Shown here: positions 10,101 through 17,322 of the stretch, piece after piece
Layout of the letters: each line of letters begins with the position of its first letter
Numbering within the stretch: position 1 is the first letter of the stretch
Source of the DNA: an uncultured Prevotellaceae bacterium
GTDB lineage: Bacteria; Bacteroidota; Bacteroidia; Bacteroidales; Muribaculaceae
Assembly: GCA_946409635.1 (NCBI GenBank)
Contig: CAMJXD010000012.1
Coordinates: 1-45,043, forward strand
Reading direction: 5' to 3'
Length of the DNA: 45,043 nt
The notes under the pieces: generated by a model
What the model saw: the letters and a program-made list of their open reading frames with translations, nothing else
The model's database searches: none
Told to the model about the DNA's origin: nothing
Translations under genes and position numbers: made by a program

Positions 10101-10412
10101 ATTGATTTTTTTTAATATAGTGTAAAAGTGTCAAAAACTTTTTTATTTTTTTTAGCATCGTGCTACAATTGTTTTCATAAATTATTGATTTTTAATTATT
10201 TAACTTTATAAATCTTGTTAAATGGGCATAATTTATTGTATTTCAGTGTTTTAATGGCTTTTTGACTGCTTTATTCAGTAAATTACCGAAAACCATGGCC
10301 TTCTCATCGCCGTCGGGGCCACGGGGCCAGTGCCTCGGGAGCAGCACGCCATCGGGGAGCGCTGCGAGATATATTTTGCACTCCACAGGCGGCCATATTG
10401 CGAGAAAAACTG

Positions 10413-10420
10413 TAACTTTG
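10413..10420 (+). promoter_or_regulatory. -7 box (TAACTTTG) for the RluA-type gene
   Basis: TAACTTTG lies 36 nt before the ATG at 10457. It matches TAnnTTTG, but there is no good -33 element. Its position argues that translation starts at 10457 and not at the far upstream in-frame ATG at 10262. Confidence 0.45.
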
Positions 10421-10456
10421 CGCTGCCGTCACGCCATCGTGACGACGACACAAGTC

Positions 10457-11125
10457 ATGGAAGTAGTTTACGAAGACAACCACATCATCATCGTCAACAA
10501 GCAGGCGGGCGAGCTGGTGCAGGGCGACCGCACCGGCGACCCTACGCTCATCGACTCGGTAAAAGCCTGGATCAAGGAGAAATATGACAAGCCGGGCAAC
10601 GTGTTTCTGGGCGTGACTCACCGCATCGACCGGCCCACGTGCGGACTGGTAGTCATGGCCAAGACCAGCAAGGGCCTGTCGCGCATGAACGACCTCTTCC
10701 GCAAGGGCGAGGTCCACAAGACCTACTGGGCCGTCGTGGGCAATCGCCCGCCCAAGGACGAAGACACGCTGACTCACTATCTCAAGAGCGTGGAGCAGGG
10801 CAACAAGACACGCGTGAGCATCGTGCCTCGCGAGGGCCATCAGCGATCGGTGCTCAACTATCGCGTCATCGCCGCCAGCCAGCGCTACTGGCTGCTGGAG
10901 ATTGACCTGATCACCGGTCGCAAGCATCAGATCAGGGCACAGCTGTCGGCCATCGGGTGCCCCATCAAGGGCGACCTGAAGTATGGCGCGCCTCGCAGCA
11001 ACCCCGACGGCGGCATCTCGCTGCAGGCCCACCGCATCCGCTTCACCCACCCCGTGAGCGGCATCGAAATCGACGTCACCGCACCCTTGCCCGACGACTT
11101 CCGCCGCCTGGGCTTTGACGAGTGA
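10457..11125 (+). CDS. RluA-family RNA pseudouridine synthase
   Basis: A 222-residue enzyme converting specific uridines in RNA to pseudouridine. The catalytic motif is THRIDRPTCG with Asp58 as nucleophile. KQAGELVQGD near residue 15 and the C-terminal TGRKHQIRAQL motif are both typical of the RluA family. There is no S4 domain at the N-terminus, so this is a short RluA-type member. I could not tell whether it acts on 23S rRNA or tRNA. The reading frame is open back to an ATG at 10262, but those 65 codons show no family similarity, are unlike the downstream composition, and contain a promoter box. The start at 10457 is therefore chosen. A fumarase gene follows with its own promoter. Confidence 0.88.
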   Translation: MEVVYEDNHIIIVNKQAGELVQGDRTGDPTLIDSVKAWIKEKYDKPGNVFLGVTHRIDRPTCGLVVMAKTSKGLSRMNDLFRKGEVHKTYWAVVGNRPPKDEDTLTHYLKSVEQGNKTRVSIVPREGHQRSVLNYRVIAASQRYWLLEIDLITGRKHQIRAQLSAIGCPIKGDLKYGAPRSNPDGGISLQAHRIRFTHPVSGIEIDVTAPLPDDFRRLGFDE

Positions 11126-11144
11126 AGTTTTTTCATTAATTTTG
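11114..11144 (+). promoter_or_regulatory. Promoter of the fumarase gene
   Basis: TTTG at 11114-11117 and TAATTTTG at 11137-11144, separated by 19 nt, match the Bacteroidetes -33/-7 consensus. The -33 element lies within the last codons of the preceding gene. Transcription should start near 11151, leaving a leader of about 47 nt. Confidence 0.65.
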
Positions 11145-11197
11145 CAACTTCAAAACCAACAATTATACCAATATCAATAACTTTTTAAAACGAATTT

Positions 11198-12823
11198 ATG
11201 GCTAACAATCCCGAATTCCGTTATGCGCCCATGTTCCAGCTGGGCAACGATGACACCGAATACTACAAGCTCACCAGCGACTACGTGTCGGTGGGCGAGT
11301 TTGAAGGCAAACCCATCCTCAAGATTGAGCCCCAGGCCCTGACGATGCTGGCCCAGCAGGCCTTCCGCGACGTGAACTTCCTGCTGCGCCGCTCCCACAA
11401 CGAGCAGGTGGCCAAGATTTTGCGCGATCCCGAAGCCAGCGACAACGACAAGTATGTGGCACTGACATTCCTGCGCAACGCCGAGGTAGCCGCCAAGGGG
11501 CAGCTGCCCTTGTGCCAGGATACCGGCACGGCCATCATCCACGGTGAGAAGGGACAGCAGGTGTGGACCGGATTCTGTGACGAGGAGGCCCTTGCCCGCG
11601 GTGTGTACAACACCTACACCCAGGAGAACCTGCGCTACTCACAGAATGCCCCGCTGAGCATGTATGAGGAGGTGAACACCCGCTGCAACCTGCCCGCACA
11701 GATCGACCTGGAGTGCACCGAGGGCATGGAATACCGCTTCCTGTGCGTCACCAAGGGTGGCGGCAGCGCCAACAAGACCTACCTTTATCAGATGACCAAG
11801 GCCGTCCTCAATCCTGGCACGCTCGTGCCCTTCCTGGTCGAGAAGATGCGCACCCTGGGCACGGCAGCCTGCCCGCCCTACCACATCGCCTTTGTCATCG
11901 GCGGTACCAGCGCCGAGAAGAACCTGCTCACCGTCAAGCTGGCTTCGACCCACTACTACGACAACCTGCCCACCACCGGCGACGAGACTGGACGCGCGTT
12001 CCGCGACATCGAGCTCGAGAAGCAAGTGCTCGAGGAGGCCTATAAGATTGGCCTGGGCGCCCAATTCGGCGGCAAGTATATGGCCCACGACGTGCGCATC
12101 GTGCGCCTGCCTCGCCACGGCGCTTCGTGCCCCATCGGCCTGGGCGTGAGCTGCAGTGCCGACCGCAACATCAAGGCCAAGATCAACCGCGACGGCGTGT
12201 GGATCGAGAAACTTGACGACAAGCCCACACAGCTCATTCCCGAGGAACTGCGCCAGGCTGGCGAGGGCGACGGCATCAAGATTGACCTGGACCGTCCCAT
12301 GAGCGAGACGCTCGCCATCCTTGACAAGTATCCCGTGTCGACCCGCGTGTCGCTCAGCGGCACCATCATCGTGGGCCGCGACATCGCCCACGCCAAGTGG
12401 AAAGAGCGTTACGACCGCGGCGAGGGCATCCCCCAGTACATCAAGGACCACCCCGTGCTGTATGCCGGACCCGCCAAGACTCCGCAAGGCATGCCCTGTG
12501 GCTCAATGGGCCCGACCACGGCCAACCGCATGGACCCCTATGTGGACCTGTTCCAGAGCCTGGGCGGCAGCATGGTCATGATTGCCAAGGGTAACCGCAG
12601 CCAGGAGGTCACCGACGCCTGCAAGAAGCACGGCGGCTTCTACCTGGGCAGCATCGGCGGTCCCGCCGCCATCCTGTCACAGGAGAGCATCAAGAGCATC
12701 GAGTGCGTCGAGTATCCCGAGCTGGGCATGGAGGCCGTCTGGAAAATCCGTGTCGTTGATTTCCCCGCCTTCATCCTCGTTGACAACAAGGGCAACGATT
12801 TCTTCAAGAAAATCGGCCTGTAA
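11198..12823 (+). CDS. Class I (iron-sulfur) fumarate hydratase
   Basis: A 541-residue fumarase interconverting fumarate and malate in the cytoplasm. Cys106 (LPLCQDTG), Cys225 (GTAACPPYH) and Cys319 (GLGVSC) fall at the positions expected for the three [4Fe-4S] ligands of class I fumarases. The GKGGGS-like KGGGSANK near 186-193 and the C-terminal beta domain ([13 protein letters not shown]) are present, so alpha and beta halves are fused as in FumA/FumB. In anaerobic Bacteroidales this enzyme works in the reductive malate-fumarate-succinate branch. It is monocistronic: a promoter lies upstream and a hairpin follows the stop codon. Confidence 0.95.
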   Translation: MANNPEFRYAPMFQLGNDDTEYYKLTSDYVSVGEFEGKPILKIEPQALTMLAQQAFRDVNFLLRRSHNEQVAKILRDPEASDNDKYVALTFLRNAEVAAKGQLPLCQDTGTAIIHGEKGQQVWTGFCDEEALARGVYNTYTQENLRYSQNAPLSMYEEVNTRCNLPAQIDLECTEGMEYRFLCVTKGGGSANKTYLYQMTKAVLNPGTLVPFLVEKMRTLGTAACPPYHIAFVIGGTSAEKNLLTVKLASTHYYDNLPTTGDETGRAFRDIELEKQVLEEAYKIGLGAQFGGKYMAHDVRIVRLPRHGASCPIGLGVSCSADRNIKAKINRDGVWIEKLDDKPTQLIPEELRQAGEGDGIKIDLDRPMSETLAILDKYPVSTRVSLSGTIIVGRDIAHAKWKERYDRGEGIPQYIKDHPVLYAGPAKTPQGMPCGSMGPTTANRMDPYVDLFQSLGGSMVMIAKGNRSQEVTDACKKHGGFYLGSIGGPAAILSQESIKSIECVEYPELGMEAVWKIRVVDFPAFILVDNKGNDFFKKIGL

Positions 12824-12842
12824 GCCGCAATATCCCATCTAA

Positions 12843-12901
12843 CCGAGCCGCCATGGCGCTAAGTCGTTATTTTAAAATCACTTGGCGCTATGGCGGCTCG
12901 G
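12843..12901 (+). terminator. Hairpin downstream of the fumarase gene
   Basis: Arms at 12843-12863 and 12881-12901 pair over 21 positions with two mismatches (ccgagccgcc... / ...ggcggctcgg), 20 nt after the fumarase stop. There is no T-run after it, so it may stabilise the mRNA end or be a repeat element rather than an intrinsic terminator. The inner part contains the GGCGCTAAG word seen in other spacers of this window. Confidence 0.45.
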
Positions 12902-12985
12902 CTTAATGTTCGACCTGACCGCTTGGCGCCCCTACCGTAATTAGTAAAAATATGTTAAAAAACACATTTTTAGCGCCCATTTCTC

Positions 12986-13015
12986 TTGACAGGTCGAGAA
13001 AAAGCATTACCTTTG
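12986..13015 (+). promoter_or_regulatory. Promoter of the initiator tRNA gene
   Basis: TTGAC at 12986-12990 and TACCTTTG at 13008-13015, with 19 nt between TTG and the -7 box. The mature tRNA begins 12 nt after the box, which fits a very short 5' extension. Confidence 0.75.
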
Positions 13016-13026
13016 CACTCGCAAAT

Positions 13027-13098
13027 TGCGGGATGGAGCAGTGGCAGCTCGTTGGGCTCATAACCCAAAGGTCGTCAGTTCGAGTCTGGCTCCCGCTA
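13027..13098 (+). tRNA. Initiator tRNA-fMet (anticodon CAT)
   Basis: A cloverleaf of 72 nt without encoded CCA. Acceptor strands are 13027-13033 and 13091-13097, the D stem is GAGC/GCTC, the anticodon loop is CTCATAA, and the T arm is GTCAG-TTCGAGT-CTGGC. The anticodon stem ends in three consecutive G:C pairs (GGG/CCC) and the first acceptor pair is a U-U mismatch. Both features mark the initiator rather than the elongator tRNA-Met. It has its own promoter and terminator. Confidence 0.93.
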
Positions 13099-13106
13099 CA
13101 AGTGAC

Positions 13107-13140
13107 GAGGTCAAGTGACGAACTTGGCCTCTATTTTTTT
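13107..13140 (+). terminator. Rho-independent terminator of the tRNA gene
   Basis: The stem gaggtcaagt / acttggcctc (13107-13116 with 13122-13131, one G-U pair) has a 5-nt loop and is followed by seven T residues at 13134-13140. It starts 9 nt after the tRNA 3' end. Confidence 0.85.
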
Positions 13141-13170
13141 GCCATTTTATATGGAAATGAGCGGTGCCAC

Positions 13171-13201
13171 TTGCACAGGTGGCAAAAGTGGTGTATATTT
13201 G
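13171..13201 (+). promoter_or_regulatory. Promoter of the GT4 glycosyltransferase gene
   Basis: TTG at 13171-13173 and TATATTTG at 13194-13201, 20 nt apart, match the Bacteroidetes consensus. The expected transcript start is near 13208, about 26 nt before the ATG. Confidence 0.65.
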
Positions 13202-13233
13202 CTACACCAATAACGATATAACCACCATGCGCT

Positions 13234-14421
13234 ATGATGAAACAGATTGCAGTACTCTTTGAGGGCGACATCAACCGACGGCTGGGCGTGTTCAATGCGG
13301 TGATCAACCGCGTCAAGCACCTGCAGCAAGTGGCTGACTACAAGATAGACGTACACATGTTGCAGGTCTACGACGGATGGCTCATGCGGCTGGTACGAGG
13401 CAGCAAGCGCGTCCCCTTCCGTCCCGACGAGATCGACGTCGACGGCGTGAAGGTCCACGTCACTTGGTTCCGCCGCCGGTGGAGCGACGCCATCCTGCAT
13501 CGGGTGTTCCACAAGCCTCCCCGGGCCCTGCTCAACCGCCTGAAACGGCTGGGATGGGAAATGCGTGGCCACGACCTGGTGAGCGCCCACGACCGCATCA
13601 TGGGCCACGTCGCGGCTTTTGCCGGACAGCAACTGCAAGTGCCCTGTTTCATCACGTGGCATGGGGCCAGCATCTACACCGACCCGCCCCGCGACCCGAT
13701 AATCAAGGACGCCACCATCAAGCTGTTACACAGCGTCACATGCAACTTCTTTGTGAGCCAGGGGCTGCTCGACAAGGCCCATGCCGAGCTGACCAGCGGC
13801 TTCCCTGCCGAGGTGCTGCTCAACGGCGCCAGCGACCAGTTCTGCCGCTACAGCGACGCTCGGCGCAGGCAGCTTCGTGACCATTACGGCATTGACCACG
13901 GCAAGAAGGTGGTCGCCTTTGTCGGCCGCTTTGAGCCAGTGAAGAATGTCACCCTGCTCCCCGATATTTACCAACAGATTGAACAACAGTACGGCAAGGC
14001 GTTGGATTTCTGGGCAATAGGCGACGGTGTGCAGCTCAACGAGACCAAGCGGCTGATGGCTGCCCGCGGCGTGCGATGCCACTTCACCGGCAAGGTCCCG
14101 CCCGAAGAGATACCCGACCTGCTCAACTGCGTCGACCTGCTGGTACTGCCCAGCAGCCTCGAAGGCCTGCCGCTGGTGGTCATCGAGGCGCTCTCATGCG
14201 GGGCACACGTTGTGGCCACCAATGTGATCGGCACGGCCGAAGCCGTGGGGCGTGACAATGCCATCGACCTGGGCGACCGCTTTGTGGAGCGCTTCACCGC
14301 ACGCGCCGTCGAGTTGCTTGGTGGCGACATCGTTCAGCAACTGCCTCCCGAAGTGAGCTGGAAAGCCACAGCCATCAAGGAAAACCGCATTTACCACCAA
14401 TTTTTAGACACTAACACATAA
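13234..14421 (+). CDS. Glycosyltransferase family 4 (group 1)
   Basis: A 395-residue GT-B fold glycosyltransferase. The N-terminal half carries a possible acceptor-binding GVFNAVINRVKHL. The C-terminal half shows the usual donor-binding signatures: VAFVGRFEPVKN near 228-239, FTGKVPPEEIPDLLNCVDLLVLPS around 290, and the E-x7-E motif in EGLPLVVIEALSCG. It probably transfers a sugar from a nucleotide sugar onto a cell-surface glycan; donor and acceptor are unknown. It stands alone with its own promoter and no neighbouring capsule or O-antigen genes. Two ATG codons are adjacent at 13234 and 13237. Confidence 0.88.
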   Translation: MMKQIAVLFEGDINRRLGVFNAVINRVKHLQQVADYKIDVHMLQVYDGWLMRLVRGSKRVPFRPDEIDVDGVKVHVTWFRRRWSDAILHRVFHKPPRALLNRLKRLGWEMRGHDLVSAHDRIMGHVAAFAGQQLQVPCFITWHGASIYTDPPRDPIIKDATIKLLHSVTCNFFVSQGLLDKAHAELTSGFPAEVLLNGASDQFCRYSDARRRQLRDHYGIDHGKKVVAFVGRFEPVKNVTLLPDIYQQIEQQYGKALDFWAIGDGVQLNETKRLMAARGVRCHFTGKVPPEEIPDLLNCVDLLVLPSSLEGLPLVVIEALSCGAHVVATNVIGTAEAVGRDNAIDLGDRFVERFTARAVELLGGDIVQQLPPEVSWKATAIKENRIYHQFLDTNT

Positions 14422-14588
14422 AACTATATCATTTAAATAGTTATCAGCAATCAATTAAAGTAATTATTTAAACCGAAAATAGCTGTTACAATTTATTTGG
14501 AATTATCACGATAATTTATATTAACATACTGATTTCCATAGAAAATAAATCGTAATTTTAAAGCAATTATTTAAATTCGTCATCCGAT

Positions 14589-17051
14589 ATGCCAAAATTT
14601 GCCGAAACATTGCTTCCGTTGGCCCTGCCGGGCACCTATACCTACCGCATTCCCGAGGGGATGACGCTCTCCATCGGCATGCGTGTACTGGTGCCCTTCG
14701 GTCGCAAGAAAATCTTCACGGCCATTGTGGTGAGCACAAACGACAAGGCACCCAAGGGATATGATGTGAAGGAAATTTTGAGCACTCTTGACGAGAAACC
14801 CATCCTGCGACATCCTCAGCTGGACTTCTGGCAATGGATAGCCGACTACTACCTGTGCTCGATGGGCGAAGTGTATAAAGCGGCCGTCCCGTCGGGACTC
14901 AAAGTCGAGAGCGAGACCACCATCAGCGTCAACGCCGACTTTGAGGAGAGCGAGCCGGGCCAGTTGTCTGACCGCGAACGTGTCATCCTGGACTTTACCG
15001 CCCAGCGTGGACGCGTCCAGATTGCCGAAATTGCCAAGGCAACCGGATTCAAGACCGTAGAACGCAATGTCAGCCACTTGCTTGACATGGATGCGCTGCA
15101 CGTGAGCGAGCGCGTGGTCGACAACTATCGGCCCAAGACCGAACCCTGTGTACGCCTGACAGCCGCACGCGATGACGAACAAGCACTGCATCAATACTTT
15201 GACCAGCTCAAGCGTGCGCCCAAGCAGGAAGCATTGCTGCTGGCCTACCTGGACCTGTCACACTGGTTGCAAAGCGGCGAAGTGACCGAGGTGAGCAAAG
15301 AGAACCTGCTCAAGCGGGCCGGCGTGAGCAGCGCTGTGCTGCACGAGGCGGTCAAGCGCGGCTTGTTTGAGGTTTACAAGAAGGAGATCAACCGATTTGC
15401 CGACCTGGGCAGCGTGCTTGAAGACCTGCCCACGCTGAGCGACGACCAGAAACGGGCCTATGGCGAGATACACCAGTCGATGCGCGAGCACCCTATCACC
15501 CTGTTGCACGGCGTAACGAGCAGCGGCAAGACGTCGGTCTACATGCACCTGATTGCCGACGCGCTGCGACTGGGCAAACAGGTGCTGTACCTCGTGCCCG
15601 AAATTGCGCTGACCACTCAGTTGACGCGACGCCTGAGACGCGTGTTCGGCGACAAACTGCTGATTTACCACTCCAAGTTCAGCGACAACGAGCGGGTTGA
15701 CATCTGGAAGCGTTTGCTCGACAGCCACGACCCCAGTGTCGTCATCGGGGTGCGGTCGTCGGTCTTCCTCCCCTACTCCAACCTGGGCCTGGTCATCGTC
15801 GACGAGGAGCACGACAGCAGCTACAAGCAGCAGGACCCTGCTCCGCGATACAATGGGCGCAACGCGGCCCTGGTGCTGGCCCAGATGCACGGCGCCAAGA
15901 CCGTGCTGGGGTCAGCCACACCGGCCATCGAGGTCTATTACCACGCCCTGGCCGGCCGATACGGTCTGGTCAAGATGCTCACCCGCTATGGCGACATCAA
16001 GATGCCCGATGTCAAAGTCATCGACACGCTCGATGCCCGCAAGCGACGCGTGATGAATGGCATGTTCAGCAACGAGCTGATTGCCAGCTGCCGCCAAGCC
16101 CTGAAGAACGATGAGCAGGTCATCCTGTTCCAGAACCGGCGAGGCTACTCGCCCATGGTTCGCTGCAAGGAGTGTGGCAGCGTGCCCAAGTGTGAGAACT
16201 GTGACGTTTCTCTCACCTTCCACAAGCACAACCGCACCCTGGTGTGCCACTATTGTGGCTACACCATCCCGTTGCCCGACCTGTGCCCGGCTTGCCATCT
16301 ACCTGGCCTTGAGATCATTGGCTACGGCACCGAACGCATCGAGGACGACATCGACGCCGTTTTTCCCGGTGAGAAAATCTCCCGCATGGACCTGGACACC
16401 ACACGCAGCAAGAACAGCTATGACCGCATCATCGACGAGTTCTCCAGCCACCGCACCAACATCCTGGTGGGCACCCAGATGGTGACCAAGGGACTGGACT
16501 TTGACGCGGTGAGCATCGTGGGCATCCTCAATGCCGACACAATGATCAATTTCCCCGACTTCCGCAGCCACGAGCGCGCCTTCGACATGCTGGAGCAGGT
16601 GTCGGGACGGGCCGGCCGCGCCCACAAGCAGGGCCTCGTCGTCATCCAGACCAGCCAACCCGACCACGACGTCATCAAGTTTGTCCAGGCACACGACTAC
16701 GACGGATTCTATGAGCATGAACTCGCTGACCGACAGAAATTTGGCTACCCTCCGTTTACTAAGGTCATCAACATTTACCTCAAGCACCGCGAGGATGCCA
16801 CAGTGGGCGAGCTGGCCGTGCGTTACAGTGGTCTGCTGCGTCAGGTGTTCGGCACGCGGGTGCTGGGCCCGATGGCGCCGTTCGTTGCCCGTGTGCAGAA
16901 CCTATACATCCGCCAGATCACCCTCAAGATGGAGACAGCCGCCTCGATGCCCAAGGTCAAGAAGATACTGCGTGACCTCTACGAGCAGATGATTGCCGCC
17001 GACGCCCGCATGAAGGCCGTCCGCCTCTACTACGACGTCGACCCCGTGTAA
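14589..17051 (+). CDS. priA: Primosomal protein N' (replication restart helicase PriA)
   Basis: An 820-residue 3'-5' helicase that reloads the replisome at stalled forks. The N-terminal 3'BD domain is at about 1-110. Walker A GVTSSGKTS is at 308-316 and the DEEH Walker B box at 405-408. The zinc-binding insertion has eight cysteines in four pairs (526/529, 535/538, 553/556, 566/569), all present. Motifs GTERIEDDIDAVFP, GTQMVTKGLDFD and QVSGRAGR follow. Length is near that of other Bacteroidetes PriA proteins. The upstream 167 bp is AT-rich spacer with no clear TAnnTTTG box. No neighbouring replication gene is seen. Confidence 0.96.
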   Translation: MPKFAETLLPLALPGTYTYRIPEGMTLSIGMRVLVPFGRKKIFTAIVVSTNDKAPKGYDVKEILSTLDEKPILRHPQLDFWQWIADYYLCSMGEVYKAAVPSGLKVESETTISVNADFEESEPGQLSDRERVILDFTAQRGRVQIAEIAKATGFKTVERNVSHLLDMDALHVSERVVDNYRPKTEPCVRLTAARDDEQALHQYFDQLKRAPKQEALLLAYLDLSHWLQSGEVTEVSKENLLKRAGVSSAVLHEAVKRGLFEVYKKEINRFADLGSVLEDLPTLSDDQKRAYGEIHQSMREHPITLLHGVTSSGKTSVYMHLIADALRLGKQVLYLVPEIALTTQLTRRLRRVFGDKLLIYHSKFSDNERVDIWKRLLDSHDPSVVIGVRSSVFLPYSNLGLVIVDEEHDSSYKQQDPAPRYNGRNAALVLAQMHGAKTVLGSATPAIEVYYHALAGRYGLVKMLTRYGDIKMPDVKVIDTLDARKRRVMNGMFSNELIASCRQALKNDEQVILFQNRRGYSPMVRCKECGSVPKCENCDVSLTFHKHNRTLVCHYCGYTIPLPDLCPACHLPGLEIIGYGTERIEDDIDAVFPGEKISRMDLDTTRSKNSYDRIIDEFSSHRTNILVGTQMVTKGLDFDAVSIVGILNADTMINFPDFRSHERAFDMLEQVSGRAGRAHKQGLVVIQTSQPDHDVIKFVQAHDYDGFYEHELADRQKFGYPPFTKVINIYLKHREDATVGELAVRYSGLLRQVFGTRVLGPMAPFVARVQNLYIRQITLKMETAASMPKVKKILRDLYEQMIAADARMKAVRLYYDVDPV

Positions 17052-17058
17052 CACCCTG

Positions 17059-17087
17059 CCCCACGCTAAGGCGCCAAGGCGCTAAGG
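17059..17087. repeat. Intergenic CGCTAAG-type repeat, copy 1
   Basis: Begins ccccacgctaaggcgccaag and goes on ggcgctaagg. It is internally repetitive (CGCTAAGG twice) and matches, in reverse orientation, the element at 39280-39307; a shorter relative is at 42089-42106. It lies 8 nt after the priA stop. Confidence 0.6.
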
Positions 17088-17194
17088 TTTAATTATAGAT
17101 GACAAGAAAGACAAATATATTACTGTTTTGTGATTATTGTATTTCTTTTATTGCTGCCATTTGATGTCAATGTTATCAGTTTGTTCTTGTGAGA

Positions 17195-17289
17195 CCGCCA
17201 ACTGCTAGCACCCTGTCCCTGTTGGGGGTGGCGGCCCTATGGCAGCCTGTTCTTGCCCCCAACACGTCCAGCGTTCAGACAGTTGGCGG
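17195..17289 (-). repeat. Two-tier inverted repeat downstream of the FISUMP protein gene
   Basis: Outer arms ccgccaactg (17195-17204) and cagttggcgg (17280-17289) are exact complements. Inner arms tgttggggg (17220-17228) and cccccaaca (17256-17264) are also exact. Together they form an imperfect inverted repeat of about 35 bp per side. It lies in the 3' region of the minus-strand gene ending at 17323. There is no T-run, so it is a structured 3' untranslated region or a small palindromic element. Confidence 0.5.
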
Positions 17290-17322
17290 GGGAGATTGTA
17301 CTTTCGTGTCGGGGAAAGGGTG

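Larger units (their letters stand above)
9870..10456. other. Divergent intergenic region between susC and the rluA-like gene
   Basis: About 590 bases with no convincing gene. The half next to susC is a moderately AT-rich leader of about 220 nt. The middle (10080-10260) is very AT-rich with homopolymeric T runs. The half next to the pseudouridine synthase is GC-rich and open in its frame, but a promoter box lies inside it, so it is better read as untranscribed or leader DNA. No tRNA or known riboswitch pattern was recognised. Confidence 0.6.

Noticed and set aside
10262-10456. A 65-codon N-terminal extension of the RluA-type enzyme
   Set aside because: The extension shows no family similarity, and a TAACTTTG promoter box lies inside it at 10413-10420. 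The family N-terminus begins at 10457.
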